Assembly (NCBI RefSeq): GCF_001625305.1 | Contig: NW_017804453.1 | Coordinates: forward strand, 1,072,017 to 1,136,016 | Direction: 5' to 3' | Source: Branchiostoma belcheri | Taxonomy: Eukaryota; Chordata; Leptocardii; Amphioxiformes; Branchiostomatidae | DNA length: 64,000 bases | Shown: in pieces, positions 34,099-47,575 of the stretch | Layout: every line of letters begins with the position of its first letter | Numbering within the stretch: position 1 is the first letter of the stretch | Notes under the pieces: generated by a model | The model's database searches: none | Seen by the model: the letters and a program-made list of their open reading frames with translations, nothing else | What the model was told of the DNA's origin: nothing | Position numbers and translations under genes: made by a program

Positions 34099-34305
34099 TG
34101 ATCCACTCATACCAGGAAGGGACCCTGCTCTTCTCGATACTGTGGTGGGATCTTTTACGTGTACAAGGTGTGGTTCTCCTCAAGTACAGGATCACGTCCC
34201 ATCCGAGAAGACGTCCCTAACTGAAGCTAGGTACTCATTTCCACTTGAGTCGAGTGAGGAAATAGGTGTAAAGTGCCTTTCACTAGGGCACAATGCAGGG
34301 GCTAT
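34099..34305 (+). repeat. tRNA-like dispersed repeat, copy 3 (best preserved)
   Basis: Ordered blocks: GATCCACTCATACCAGGAAG, GGGACCCTGC, TTCTCGATACTGTG, GGGATCTTTTACGTG, CACGTCCCATCCGAGAAGAC, GTCCCTAACTGAAGC, TAGGTACTCATTTCCACTTG, GAGTCGAGTGAGGAAATAGG and GTGTAAAGTGCC, then AGGGCACAATGCAG. The first half matches 18081-18225 and the second half 19738-19840, so all three belong to one family. Confidence 0.65.
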
Positions 34306-37300
34306 TAGCATCGTGATTTCAATATTTTACATCCCCAAGGTCTGTTAACGTTTTTGTGATAAATTGAAGAACTAGACCTCTATGTGATGTTTATCACTTG
34401 AACATTGAGTGGAAATGAATTTCCTGCAAAATAAAGATTTGAAATTTTGATTTTAGAGTGGCTATAACAGCAGAGACAACATCAGATGCACGCCGTGCCC
34501 TTGGTAGGTCACTTCAAAGTGACATTCACGCCGAAATGACATCTCGCGCCGGAGAGATGTGCTGACCCTCCCGCGCGCACTGCCGAGGTGACCGCCTGGG
34601 TCCGGTCCCTCGTCGCACATTTTCCACGCCTTCTTACGCCGTGAGTTAATTAAGATCTATTCCATTACACGGTCTGAATAACTCACAGCGTGCGCACTTC
34701 TCGAAAAGGTACCTCTTAGAGTCCCGCTCTCGAGGTGAAAGAAACCGTCCAAACTCGCGTGACCAAGTGGAATTTTCCATCCATTGTGGCGGGCTGGCCC
34801 GTGCAGCTGTACGGAACCTTTTCGCTGTCTCTCCATCCAAAAGGACGGTTCCAACTCTAAAGTCCAGGAGTGGGGAGGGGGTCTCTCTCGCCACCGTTCT
34901 GGCCAAATGCGCGATTTCACGCGAACACCTCACTGAATACTAGCACATATGTTCATACATAGATTTTTAGACGTTTCCCAGACGCCTTTCTGACCAAAAA
35001 TTAAAAAGAAAACTTCACTAGGATCGACCCGAACTTACTTTTTCTTTTCAGTAAAGTACACTGTAGATGAGGTAGCATATGCTGTGAGCAAACAACGTAG
35101 TGTCTTTGACTCGGTGTTTGCAGAGGGGCGAAGCGACCACTTTGCAGGGCAAATGCTCTATGTTCTGTTCACACAAAAGCTCGCATTCTGGCCTTGATTC
35201 TGTAAGCCGTCCAAACAAAAGGGCTTAGGGAAGGACTACAACCGACGGACCACAAAGGGGGGAAAATAGAATACAAAATACATGAAAAAAGCAAAGTTTT
35301 TGCTTTGTGTGTTCTGTCGACGATACCAGCTGCCTTAGCAACTGTACGGGGCTGGAAGAACGTCTGGACAAGAGCAACAACAACCGTGTGGATATGAAGA
35401 CGGAGCCGAACATCGTCTAAAATAACTTTGACGGGAGATTGCTTGGCTCCCCGGAGTGCTGTAGTGAATTATTTGCACGGTTTGCAGCCATGCCTAATGC
35501 GTTTTTCATGGGCTCGGCAAGTGCATTTCGCAAGTCTTTCTTTCCACCAATCTCCACAGGGACGGCTAGGAACTTCACTTGGCTTCTACCAGGCACCAGT
35601 ACACGCCTTTGCCCTCTTCCCATATTCCCCTTCCGCCAAGCGTCCTGCGTAGAACCTAATCCCACCGCTGCATTTATTTTCTACTTCCCACCAAATTTCC
35701 CTCTACTAGCCCGCGGCGTAGTTCTAACGTTGACTACATTACGTACGTAATCGATGTTTGATTACGAAAACATTCGCAATTCGTACGTACAATTGATAGA
35801 ATAAAATGACTCCTTTTCAGAAGTAGCGAAGTGATATATAAAACTGTATCGGTAACAATATAATGTAGCCGAGAAAGAAAAAGTTATCCGTCGACAGTTG
35901 AGGTATTGAGTTATTGTCGCCGGCATTGAAATTGATAATTTCATGCATGGGTTTTTTGGCTAAATCTGCTCAGTGAGTCGAGTCTTCCGTATCTCGTGTC
36001 GGCAGCCGCTGGTGTAGTCCCCGCTACTGAATACCAGCGCAACCTTATCTGGTCATATTAGATCATAGGGCGGAATAAATCGCATTTGTCGGGCTTGATC
36101 CGATATTTTTCCCGCTACGGTGAGTCGCCATACCTTGCGGTTGCGTCCGGTGACTCGTATGCGATATCGCCCGGCCCGTATTGCCTTTTTCACGGGGAGG
36201 GAGATCCATTCGCCTCGGCCGATAGAATCGCTGCACGGCGCGGCGTGCCCGTGTAACATTCAATAACCCGCGTCTGCTTTGTCCTCTTAATCACTTACGT
36301 ATGCGCACTTTATACTCCTTTGATTACCGGTGTGAATGGAGCAAGAGAAATATTAGTATCAGTCCTGAAAAAGCTTTTTACCCCGGCCCATCTGCCTTGT
36401 GTATTTGCTGGGTCCCCGTGCGCAGCGGGCACCTTTCAAAGGCGTCGCCTAAATTGAGGAGAACATATGAGTCTGTCAACGGTGAAAATGAATGCCCTCT
36501 ATTTCGCATAGCGCCCGTAATAGACCTAAATTGACCGTTTTTGTACACTTAACAACGCTGAGATCTCCCTTAATAGTAGGGCCCTGGTTGATTCCTATCC
36601 TATTTTCCGATTTGCCTCTATCAGATACTGTCTGCCCACATGATTGTCCATCAGTCCGTAAATGATACACGTGGAATGAGCAACTAAAAAGCGGGACAGA
36701 CAAGATACCGCGGGCGCCCTCGTTATTCTGTAGTTCCCGGGAATCATTTTCATCGTCTGCTCGAATCTGCACAAAAGAGAAGAGACGAGCCGTCGGGAGA
36801 GCAGTCTAGCGTTTACTAAATGCTCTCACGCGCTGGTGTACAAATTTCCGATAGCACTTCATTACATGTTGCAATTATTTATCGAGCTGCTCCTGATTCC
36901 AGTCTAGCGGCATCCGGGGGATATCCTGTACAATATTGGAGATCCTTCCAAATTACCTAAAGCTTCGGCCGCGTGATGAAAAAATCTATACTCAGCCCTA
37001 TAGGTTGTGAAGGTGTGATAGGAGAGTCTTTGATTGGGCGGCTGGGTGGCACCGCCGGATACAGCTTGGCTCGCAAATTTAATGGCGCCTCTTCTGAACC
37101 GGAGCCCACCAAAGGTCAAAAAAGTCGATGAGACGAAGAGCACCTCTTGGAGACTTTGAAAGTTAAAAGGCATGAAACCAACGCGTCGCTGGTAATAGAG
37201 AAGCTTTCTAGGGGCAAAGGAAAATAGCGTTATTACATTGACTACTTGTTCTGTTTAATCCTGGTTATGAGTGGAAGGTTAGACAGGTTGTTAGGAGGGA

Positions 37301-37540
37301 GGCAGACTTTGTCGGTAAGGTTCTCCGCCACTCTGTGGACACCGCCACGTCACATGTTGTACTCTATGGAGACAAATTCAGACCTTAATGTCAATAAGCG
37401 TTTCTAATAGGCACGGAACCGATCAAACTTTCTCGCGAAATGAAAGCAAATTGAGGCGTAATCCGCGCCCACTCTAGGGGCAATAAATTCTCACCGGCGG
37501 ATCTAGGTGTGCGTAATGATATGGAATTATATTGGATTCG
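34306..37540. other. upstream flank of the bHLH gene, no gene recognised
   Basis: No coding exon is seen. Several GC/CpG-richer patches (about 34.47-34.95, 36.05-36.25 and 36.9-37.2 kb) alternate with AT-rich DNA. A position immediately upstream of a developmental transcription factor makes these candidate enhancers, but nothing in the sequence proves it. The open frames at 34646-34933 are two overlapping frames in one GC-rich patch. Confidence 0.35.
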
Positions 37541-37940
37541 CCATATGCTATCTTTGCATTTAGGTTGATAGCTTCTCTTCCCATTGTATGCAGGGTGTAT
37601 AATCTTCAGCTGTTTATGGGGGTGTTTGCAAATGCGTACGGGTCTGGCGGGGTGGCTTCGCACTGGCCAATGGGATAAGTGAAATTTATCCGTCTGTCAC
37701 CGAGGTAATTAATTGGGAGGCACGATTGGCTGACATAGCGGGAAACTGACAGGCGCAAATCCCGCCGCGGTATCAGACAATGTAACCGTATTTCTGATAG
37801 CCCACAGATATGTGCAGCATATTTAAGGCGGATGAGACGCGGTTCTGACATGTTTTATTGAAAGCAGGCCCGGGTGAAGTCGGACCGTAGCAGCCGCTAA
37901 TCTTGACTAAGGGCCCGTTTTATTGGCGTTGCACCACACG
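37541..37940 (+). promoter_or_regulatory. putative promoter region of BHLHE22/23
   Basis: The 400 bp before the ATG hold E-boxes CATATG (37542-37547) and CAGCTG (37607-37612), a POU-like TTTGCAAAT (about 37624-37632), and a CCAAT box (37667-37671). They also hold a homeodomain-type TAATTAATTGG (about 37707-37717), an inverted CCAAT (37725-37729), and a TATA-like TATTTAA (37820-37826) 115 bp upstream of the start codon. BHLHE22-type repressors bind CATATG-class E-boxes, so autoregulation is conceivable. The sites are read by eye only. Confidence 0.35.
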
Positions 37941-38630
37941 ATGGACGCAGGCGGGGATGGTCTTTTCGGCGAGGAGACAGCCTTTAGAAACGTCGAGCAC
38001 AGCCAGCTAGAACGTCTGCATCCGACGGGTCGACCGAACGACTGCGCGGGCGATTTGACGCCTGGCGCCGAGGGCGGCGGTAGCCGCGATCGGGAGGAAG
38101 AAGCTTGCGTCTCGCCGACCGGTGGAAGGTTGTCAGACAGTTACCCGGAGGACCAAGAACTAGACGGACACGACAGTTCCGCCTCGGGCGTAGACCAAGC
38201 CCCTCCCGACGGTAAACAGAAGAAGTCCCGTAAGGTTCCCGTCAGACTCGGCATAAACGCCCGCGAGCGACGAAGGATGCACGACTTGAACGATGCTTTA
38301 GACGAACTCCGCTCCGTCATACCATACGCGCACAGCCCCTCCGTCCGGAAGCTCTCCAAAATCGCAACCCTACTACTGGCCAAGAACTACATCTTAATGC
38401 AGGCTAACGCCTTGGAGGAAATGAGGAGACTTGTCGCTTATCTAAACCACAACCTGCAGGCTGCCATGTCCTGTTACGACGGAGCGTTCACCCCGACCAC
38501 GCCGTACCCGTCAGCCAACCTCCCTACCCCGGACACTAAGTGCATGTTGTACCCGCCGCCCAGCTCGATGTCCTACCAGGTCCAGCGCCCCTCACCGGCG
38601 GCTCTCTGCAAGGAGTGCGGCGACAAGTAG
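37941..38630 (+). CDS. BHLHE22: bHLH transcription factor of the BHLHE22/BHLHE23 (Beta3/Bhlhb5) class
   Basis: Nuclear class II bHLH repressor, related to Olig proteins, that controls neuronal and sensory cell identity in vertebrates. The single-exon ORF encodes 229 residues, close in length to human BHLHE23 (225) and shorter than BHLHE22 (381). The bHLH domain (about residues 104-160) is almost identical to the vertebrate proteins: basic region [20 protein letters not shown], then [20 protein letters not shown] and [20 protein letters not shown]. The C-terminus keeps the short LCKECGDK ending of the family (LCKQC in vertebrates). The N-terminus is acidic, Gly/Ser-rich and unconserved. The ATG at 37941 (context CACACGATGG) is the first in frame. 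No introns, as in vertebrates. It stands alone, with more than 20 kb free of recognised genes on each side. It is probably the single pro-orthologue of BHLHE22 and BHLHE23. Confidence 0.96.
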   Translation: MDAGGDGLFGEETAFRNVEHSQLERLHPTGRPNDCAGDLTPGAEGGGSRDREEEACVSPTGGRLSDSYPEDQELDGHDSSASGVDQAPPDGKQKKSRKVPVRLGINARERRRMHDLNDALDELRSVIPYAHSPSVRKLSKIATLLLAKNYILMQANALEEMRRLVAYLNHNLQAAMSCYDGAFTPTTPYPSANLPTPDTKCMLYPPPSSMSYQVQRPSPAALCKECGDK

Positions 38631-41600
38631 CAGCGGTCACCGCCCAGGACCCCGCCAGCCATCCGATGCCAGTCAGGAAGCATGACAACGGTGGAGGTAG
38701 CAGATAATTTCCACACTGACTGCATAATTCATCAAGACTTTAACACCTTGTAGCTGCCTAGATTTATTTTCCTAGGTCAATGTCCTATATTTTCCGTGCT
38801 TGGTGTACATGTGTGTGCGGTGCATATGCTATATAGTCCTTCATCAGCTTGCTATCTCGTTATGTGGACGCCTCTCCTGAATTCTTAATAGAGCAGTTAA
38901 AAGTTATGTGTTACAACTTAGGATAGACTCAGAGTCCAAGTCTTTATAGCAATTTAAGATATTGACTATCGGAAGTAAAAATGTCGACTCTTACGTTTTG
39001 TGTCAGGAAGACGAATAGGCGGAGACAAAAAGATGCCTCCCGCCATTGATTTCCTGTACTGGAGTGACAGTTGAGGAAATAGGCTGGATTATTTTTGATT
39101 ACTTTGCCAGGTCTAGGAAATCACGCTACTACATCATAGCTGGAAACGCCGGCCGAAACCTGATTCCAATTTTACTACCAGATTTACCGGGGGTTTTCTG
39201 AGCTCTAAAATTACGTGAGATATCACGCAACGGGATGCGTACGTTGTAATATGATACATCCCACAAAGCAAAGTTTTGAGAACGTCTACTTTCAGCAAAA
39301 TTGTTGTTTTTTGTAAGGATTACATTCATGAAGATTTTGTGACATCGCAAGTCTTTTCCACGACTATTCTTGTGTGTATTTCTCCAAATTTCGTATCCGG
39401 AAATACTTCAGCACTTAATTTCTCAAATACTACACAGATCTAGTCATGTTTGCGTTTATCTGGATGGAATGAGTCGTTTGTTAAGTGTTATTGTGGTGCA
39501 TGCGTCAAGTGAGGGTTTTATAAGCAATTACGAAAGGTGCCGCCGTAGCGCCAACCAACAATTACATATGACGACATCATTTTCGTACAAGATCGTAATC
39601 ATTATGTATCATGCGTACCACCTTTCAGAAGTGATCAACTGTGTGTACCCTAAATTATTGACAACCTTATACCGCGGTATTAGGCCGACTTATGCAAATA
39701 TATCCTCCGAGAGAACTTTTCTGATTATAGATATTTTTTCGTTACACGGCCCCAGGCGTTGAACTATTTCATATTCATTAGCGCCATCTGTGCTCCAATT
39801 TGGTTAAAATCTTGCACCTATTGTCCTCCACAGGGATATGTACTTACGTTAGACACCCTATAGGACTGTTCCTACCTATCCCAACTCTTGTCCGTGCTTG
39901 ATACGAGATTTAGGCGGTCAGAACTTGTGTTATTGTGGAAATGAGTGCACCCTATGTGAAGAACTGGTCTAAGTGAGAGGTTAGCGCCACGCGTTCGACC
40001 TTATAATGTATTGTGTACAAAGCCATATATCTGTAATAAAATTACAACACCAGAGTATATATCTCGTGTGCGGGGCTTGCCTGTTGTCATGATGCATGGC
40101 GGCGTTAACCGTCTCCCTTCTATCGAGTAATGACGGGGTTTTTACGGGGACGACAAGCGGCCCGCCAAACTCCCGGGATTTTAATTTGTTGGCAGTATCC
40201 TCCGCGGCTTAGCTTGCTATTGCTGACTTATTGGTTTAGGTCCCTCCAAACGCGTAAGATCAATCTCCCACGGGTCGAGCCTTTCAAATGTAAAGCGGGG
40301 TTGCTTAAAAATCAATGGGTCGGTGTCGGAGAGGAGAGCAGTCACATTGGATGTAATTAACAAGAATCGATTGGACGCTTTTGCGGGGAGGATTGGAAAA
40401 TCTGAGATGAATTTTATTACCGGGTGGTTATCGCGCCTGTCAATGGTGGGAGTGACAAGCTGTGTAGTGAGGTGGGATAAAGAGGTCAACGGACTCAGGA
40501 CGGTGGGCGCGAACAGGGTGGAACGGGGAGGGGGGTTCAGGGTGGGAGGGGGTTCAGGGTGGGAGGGGGGTTCAGGGTGGGAGGGGATGGAGAAGCCAAG
40601 GCTCGGGAAACAAGGCAGGTAGATAAGGATTACCTTTTCTTTTATTCAGATTTCGGCTGAACTGATGCAGCGAATACAGTTTAACGATGTAAAGCTGAAA
40701 TGGCTCGGGACCGGGGCTGTCTCAGGGACCCGTCCCTCTGTTTGCTTGTGGGGAAGGGACGTTTAGTTCGCCCGATTTTACTCAAGGAAAATTACTTCTG
40801 AAAATGCGTGAGACACTGTTGGAATTCAGACGTCAGAATTTTTTAATGGCCTTGCCAGCGGTTGACTTATGATAAAAGCTAAGGTCGGTGGGTTATTTCC
40901 AGGGTCGGTCGGCAAAAAATACTGCAAAGAAATAAATTAACAGTCTTCCGAAGGCTTTCAAAATGGCTTTTATCATTATCGTATTCTGAGTTTATGAAAA
41001 CGTTATAAACAAAGTTCAAAGAAAACACATGGCCGCACTTCAGCTAAATCACGGTAATTTTAGGTACATAGATGTGTATGGTTCCGGTAAATATTTGAAA
41101 GTCTGATACTAATAATGATAGGGTTTATGACCCTTTGAAATCACGATTTTATGACGTATCTAAAGTTTTTGTCAAAACTGAAGCTAAGAAATACCTGCTG
41201 TACCAACATATAGCATGGCCAGTAACAGTTTTATTTGGTTAAATGCCGGCGCGGCTATGGTTTTAATACAAACCAATATAACTGTTGACGAGTTTTACTT
41301 CATGTAGTGTTCGCGAAAACGTCATCATCCTGCAAATGTGGTTTAGGAAGAAATAGAAATAAATAAAACAGTGACCTTCTCGTCTTCCTTTCATTACCGG
41401 AAAATTGACATCCCTGGAATACAGACGAAATTAGAGGAGATCACGAGTAGCTGGTTGGGAAAGATGAAGAGCGTGCAATGCCCCACGGGACGGAATCGTT
41501 TAACGGGGGAAACGGGGTAATAAGACATGTCTGAACGGGGTAATAGGAGAGCCATTTGCTTTGAATGTTAACTCAAGGTTAGCTAGGGGAGGGAGCCCGC

Positions 41601-43184
41601 CGGAGAGAGACAAGGCGCCTCCACCCATGAAATTGAAAGCGAGTTCCCTGGCGCTGCAAACTGACAAAAACCGCACAGAAAGGGGATCGTCTACGTCAGG
41701 TTAGAGATATCAAACCTCCCCTTCCTAAAGGACGCGCAAAGATTTAACGGGACATCTGTGTAGTACTGTGACACCACAGTACCGCGGAAGGAAAATCAGC
41801 ATAGATTAAACATATGTCTAAAATGGGCAGTGAAATCAACTTTATTGCATTACAATTATAACGGATACAATGTACTGCAAGGTGGTAAACATAACTATAA
41901 AACTGGTCTAATATCTACACTTAGTCTATGTTTCACAGTGAACAGGAACTACATACCAAAGCATATAATAATCGGAAAAGGAGACCTTTGCGTACATTAT
42001 AACTATAGCATACCAATTACTATGGAATCAAACCAGTGGGCACATTGATGAGTAACGCTAAAAATAGAAATGGAACTCTGAAGAAAATTTTTGTATTTTG
42101 TCAAAAATCATGCCCCCTGGTCATACTAGAAAAGCATGAAGACATTTAGCGATGATAAATAGACATTAGTCAGTATATGTAATGGATCATATACGTGTAA
42201 GTGTTAATTGTCGATGTTGCAGTGTCCCGACATTGCTGAGTTTAAGACTTGGCTAGTCGGTACTTGGTCGTGAAAAGGACAGAGGCCAGACCTATACTTC
42301 ATTACCAGGTATCGGAAACAATGATATCCGGACGTACCAGCCGAATATGATCCAAAGATTACCTTCGATCTAATAACATTTTGCATGCATAATTCGGCCG
42401 GGTCCGCGCGGGACGCAGCTGCACAGGCCGCGCAACAATTAAATTCCCGGAAAATATCGATGTAGACTGGCATTTTTCGCAAATGTGTGCGTTAGGGACT
42501 CAGGAGAGCCGCAAATTCAATCAGTCGTGCATTGAAGCTGTCAAGTGAGGAACAATTGGAAAATATGTTTGGAAAATTAAGTGCGTTCGACACGATATTG
42601 CTTATTTTCATGAGGCGTGAGTCTTGGGCCGGTGTCAACATCGTACGATGTGTGGGACAAGCGGACCTGTCCTGGACTCACGACATACAGAGTCATGCCA
42701 GGTACCTGTAACTCTGGCCTAATGACAAATGATATTTCGTGATATTAACGTGATTTAAAGTTAATAGCCGATGACATTTATGAGGTTGTCACATCCTTTT
42801 TTATTTTGAATTTATTTATTCGCACGTAGTAAAAGCATTTGATGGAACGTAAATAACAACAAAAAAGATAACGTGCTGGGGTAGAAAAGAAGCCAGAATG
42901 AGATCTTGTATATTTCTAATTAGCAGCTAATTCGTAGATTATAATACATTTTTATCAAATAAAATAATACTGATAACAAAGAACAATAGATAAATATTGA
43001 ACGATAACAACACGGGTTAAAGAAGGCTCAACTTCAGTTGAAAGCCTAAGTAATCAAAGTGCTAAAAAAGGAGAAAACTGCAGTTATAAATTAGAAGATT
43101 AAACATTAAGTTACAGATACGATGAGTCATATTTTTGGCACGAAGCTTAAATGACATCTAACACTTATTTTCTATTGACAAGGG
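38631..43184. other. downstream flank of the bHLH gene, no other gene recognised
   Basis: The 3' UTR of the bHLH gene starts here; no close AATAAA is seen before the one near 40034. A G-rich minisatellite lies at 40516-40590. The remaining DNA is AT-rich with a GC-rich patch at about 41.4-41.7 kb. An open frame of 130 codons at 39370-39762 lacks any domain. Confidence 0.35.
40516..40590 (+). repeat. G-rich minisatellite, 17-18 bp unit
   Basis: GGTTCAGGGTGGGAGGGG is repeated three times (TTC starts at 40536, 40553 and 40571). It is preceded by GGTGGAACGGGGAGG. The strand asymmetry (almost no C) makes it a strong G-quadruplex candidate. Confidence 0.85.
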
Positions 43185-43400
43185 CCCGGTCACATCGGTC
43201 GTACGATCGTCGTACGGTGACACACTGAGAACATTCTTGGGATAGTTGTGCATGTGTCGTACAAAACTTAGCTGTTTTATAAATAAGTGAAAGGCGGTCA
43301 TAAATCCTTGTCGGCAGTTGGTTCTGTCACAACCTGCTTGTAAACCCTACGACACGATAACTTGCGGCATCGTACGACGACATACGAGGAATATGACTGC
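43185..43400 (-). mobile_element. CGGTCACAT inverted-repeat element, minus copy
   Basis: It starts CCGGTCACATCGGTCGTACG, continues ATTCTTGGGATAGTTGTGCA, CCTTGTCGGCAGTTGGTTCT, GTCACAACCTGCTTG, then CATCGTACGACGACATACG. In the opposite orientation this is the same block order as 48966-49182. Both ends are recognisable. Confidence 0.75.
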
Positions 43401-45645
43401 GACGTATACTGTTGTACGGGAAAAAACATATATTCCATCGGGGCTGTGATTGCATACCCCCGAGCGCACTCGTATGTTTCTCGGAGCGGATCAGTCTTAA
43501 AGTTATACGAGACAAAAGGTTGCTCAAGGCAAAGACGGCGATAGATCAGTAAACCACTCTTACCATAGATTGGACGCATAAGACACTGCCCCCTTTTAAT
43601 GAAAGTCGGGTATGATTGCAACGTTAAATCTGTTGGCCCAAGAAATGTTTAAATGTCAAGCGATGTCTTACGTCCCGAGGAGTAACGTTCTTGGATAGCT
43701 CATGAAAGGAAAATGCCTATCAATCTCTCAAATAAAAGCCTCGCCTGATCAGAGAAATCAATGGATGTTTGAATATACATCTAGATCAACTTGAAGTTGG
43801 TCTTCAAGTTGGCATCTCAGAGAAGGTGATATAGTCACCTATTTTGTCAACCCTTCCACAAATGTGGTAAATCTCAATAAATAAGCAGGTAAATACTTTC
43901 CACCTTCGCATGACCAAACAACTGTTTCAACAACATATGATTTTGACTAGAGGCGATATTCCTTCGTAATGTCAACTTTCACAGATTTGGAAAATGGCTC
44001 GCTTAACGTCCAGTAAACACTTTACAAAGTTACAATATACTCGTACGTCCAAGGTTCAACGTTGAAGATACGTTTGTCAATTCGTTGTTTGTTTTAATTC
44101 GTGGAAAAGATAAAGAATCCTGTTGTTCAAACTGAAGTACTCCGTCTACTGAATATAGCCCCTGGTGACCTCCAACTGCTATTGATGCCACAGACATTAC
44201 CAACATTTCAGATAGAATCAGGTTCTTACACGGACCTTGTCGCGTCTACATTGTGAATAATAACACATGGTCTACTTGAAAGAGAGCCTTTACCGCTGAT
44301 TACCTCGCAGATTACTTAAAGTTGATCACTCGTGCTTGTACAAACGGTTCCTCGTAACAACAATAAACGACAAGTACGTGCTTCCAAGGCTAGATTGATG
44401 TTGATTGCGCGACCGCATGCTGCTCATTAGCTGTCCAACAGATGAGGTGATAAAATTATCAAAGCCTGCGTTTTTGTGCTCTCGTCCGTGAGCGATATAG
44501 ATGATACAGGGATGATACTGATGAAAAGGGGAGGCGAGAAAGGCAGAAAATTCCCCGAGTACACCAAGACTCAGGAAATAACTACGACACTGTATTATGG
44601 AAATGTTGGACGATTTCAGTTTTTATCTTGAATGCGGATGGTGCTGAGAATAAATTGAGTCTTACTTTGTACGGTTTATAAAAACAAATGTTTGGACGAA
44701 TTTGACTGTGTTCCAAAAACGTATTTTGTGTATATCGTGTTTTATGACACTGTTAATAATAGTATGATAGTAATAACTGCCAAATAAGATTGCTACAGAT
44801 ATAAGTGTAGCAGTCGCAGTCGCAGTACTATGATACTTGACTCCTGCTTGTTTCCACCGTCATCACTTTGTTATGTCATTATTTACATCATTAATAAGTG
44901 AAAATGGCGACTTTTTTTCTAAAGTCATGTTGTAACCATGATATTGGGATTTGTGACCTTCATTGCCAGTAAGAGAGATAGATGAAATATAACACAAATA
45001 TCATTAATACATGTATGGAGAAATATTGCATAACTAGATGACTAGACAAATTCATACTGTGTCAGCACAATGAATCAAAGGGTATAAATGATTTTATGAA
45101 AAAAAGGTGAGATAACATTTCCCCAATTTTGCCTTCCATAGTTTCCTTTTGTTGTTACATTTCAAAATGGATACAAATGTAAATGATCTATATGTAAATG
45201 AGCTATTCAAATGTCCGTAACCTATAATCTAAAAGATATGAACACTTCATTTTGTTTTGTGCTTTTCTTTCCTCTTTCTCGTAATCACAGCTGCTCTGTT
45301 AAGTGAACACAAAATGTTAAACGTTGAAATGACATCAACGTTTCCAAAAAGAACCCATTTACTGTGCAGAATTAAAACAGAGGTGCAAATATCAGTAAAC
45401 AACCCATAAAAATCTATTTGTGACGTTCCCTTATGAATATCATAACGAGTACTTCATGGAGAAAAATATACCATTGTACTTCCTCGAAGATTTCAAATTG
45501 AATACAGTCGTGCGTCTTCCTAACATCGTTTAGCAGTTGATGAAAATAAAGACCGACCACAAATTGTCGGGGAAAATACATATCCAGGCCTCTAATATAG
45601 TCTCCTTTAGTCAATTAATGCAAGAACAATTTCATTCCGGTGAGA

Positions 45646-45712
45646 AATTTCATTTTCATGCCGCATATTAAATGCCATCTGGTCTAGCAGCAGTTGACGT
45701 TTAATCTTCATT
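45646..45712 (+). repeat. diverged ~70-bp direct repeat, copy 1
   Basis: It shares the order TTTCATTTT, GCAT-n-AAT, CCATCTGGTC, GCAG and GACGTTTAAT with 45850-45915. The copies are about 204 bp apart. Confidence 0.55.
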
Positions 45713-45849
45713 TCCGCTGATCCCATGATACAGCGTGACATCCAAGTTCACGGGGAAAGTTTGTACTTCTCGCAGAGTTAGTTTTCTGTGCACAATTGTG
45801 TATACCCGGCTGAGGCCGCGGAAAATTAAAGTGATTATTCTATTCCAGC

Positions 45850-45915
45850 AAACTTTCATTTTTGATATGGCATGTTCAATACCATCTGGTCGCGGCAGTA
45901 TAGACGACGTTTAAT
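45850..45915 (+). repeat. diverged ~70-bp direct repeat, copy 2
   Basis: Partner of 45646-45712, with the same block order and about 70-75 percent identity by eye. Confidence 0.55.
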
Positions 45916-47575
45916 TTAAATTGAAAGTGATAGCGAGGGGACCCCGTGTCCTCTGTGCGATAAATTGTGGCACAGTCTGTCCTTGTCGCTGAGACAGTGT
46001 AGGACCACATATGTAGGCGCCAAACGGGCCTGATTATGGGTGGATTTCCGTCTACAAATTTGTCACTCTCTTTTCTAATCCTGACCAGGCCGTACTCCAT
46101 CGCCGGGGGGATGGTGGCCGTCATTTCCTACCGCTGATGTAACGGCAAAGATGTCGTTATGGCCGTTAATTTGTGCCTCGGCTATTAATATCGTGTTTGT
46201 CTGTGCCGCATATATAGTGGCACCTGGTGAACGGTTTAATAGACTTGCTCTCAGCGCATCTCAACATGAAAACAGTGCGCAAAGTGACGTCCTTTCAACA
46301 TTACAGATGCACACTGTGATTACAGCGAAATGTGTTGTGCTGCGTGTGCACTCAATACTCACTTTTCTGCACAGAAAAATAGACGGTTACGAGTTCTGCT
46401 TCCATTTTTTGCGAGGAAAGAGAAAAAACAGTTTAACTGTAGAATCAATAGAATATCTGTAAAACGATAGTGGAAAGATTCTGTTAAAATAGAACCAGAT
46501 AGCATGAAATACATCTTTGTGTTGCAGCCGGCAAAAATGGTGGTCATATGCTTCTAGTCGGCAAGAATCAGTCTGACTAGCGGACCGATATGTCGTGAAT
46601 CATTCTCACATGCATGCGTGCTTTATTAAAGCCTTTGGTTCTCATTCTTTGTGAAAATCAAGCAATAGAGCTTGACGTACAGATTTTATGTATGTTCACT
46701 CAATCCTGAGTTTTAAAATGCCCCATGACTACATAAAATGCCAGTGATGACATCACGATGACGCAAACAAAGGAACACAAATTTTTCAAAATATAATTAT
46801 AATAAAAAGATTGCTGTGTCGATATGACAATTTTTGATCGATAATCACAAACATGTAGCGGTAGCAATCCCAGAAGAAATCAGAGCCGGTACAACAACTG
46901 TTACAATGAGGTAACCATATGGCGGGGCGGGTGCGGGGTACGAGCCAGGAATCCCTTTCTGAGTCGCGACTTCATTTGTTGGCAGCAGACCCAGTTCCCC
47001 CAGGCTGCCTACCCCGCGCGAGGAACCTTGGGGGTTTGATACTCACCGTTTCTGAAAACAGATTTCAATATTCCAATTAACTAGCTGGTAGGCAGCTAAT
47101 GGGATGTTATTGAGCACTGGTGTTGTAGAATAAACGATGTGCGATACCAAGTATCTAAACAACTATAACAAGCTGGATTCCGCAGGTCTTATAGAGTTTC
47201 AGTAGTCGAGATCATTGAATCTTTTTACTGCACGTGCATGTTCTTCTGTACTGAAAGAGAAGTGGTCGATAGCTAGACAGCTCAATGACAAACGCTAGTA
47301 AACACTAATAAAACTTTAACGTTGAGATCTCGGTGCTTCAGCAACTCGTAAAAGCACGTGAAGAACTTTAACAATTCAGATATGAACTTCAAACATTCAA
47401 TTTATTGAAAAAGCGTTCAGGATTTTTGTAATAGCTTCAAGACTTCCTGACCCTCCACAAAAATGGGACTAAGATGTCAAGTGATGCCAAAGTGATGTCA
47501 ATAGGCACAAAAGACTCGTCTTTTTCATTCATGCTCACATTTCATCGCTTCCTACGTGCGTTCTTTGCTGTTTCG

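Larger units (their letters stand above)
43401..47575. other. gene-poor DNA
   Basis: No gene is recognised. A short palindrome (CAACTTGAAGTTGGTCTTCAAGTTGG) spans about 43788-43813. A pair of related ~70-bp segments lies at 45646 and 45850. A GC-rich patch occurs at 46920-47040. An ATG frame at 46151-46462 begins with a signal-peptide-like stretch but has no family resemblance. Confidence 0.3.

Noticed and set aside
34306..43184. miR-124 precursor next to the bHLH gene
   Set aside because: Vertebrate linkage prompted a by-eye search for the mature miR-124 sequence on both strands across the window; only partial AAGGCAC matches without the rest of the seed-flanking sequence were found.
46151..46462. 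ATG frame with a signal-peptide-like hydrophobic start
   Set aside because: The rest is low in protein-like character, there is no conserved motif, and the length is within chance expectation for this much AT-rich DNA.
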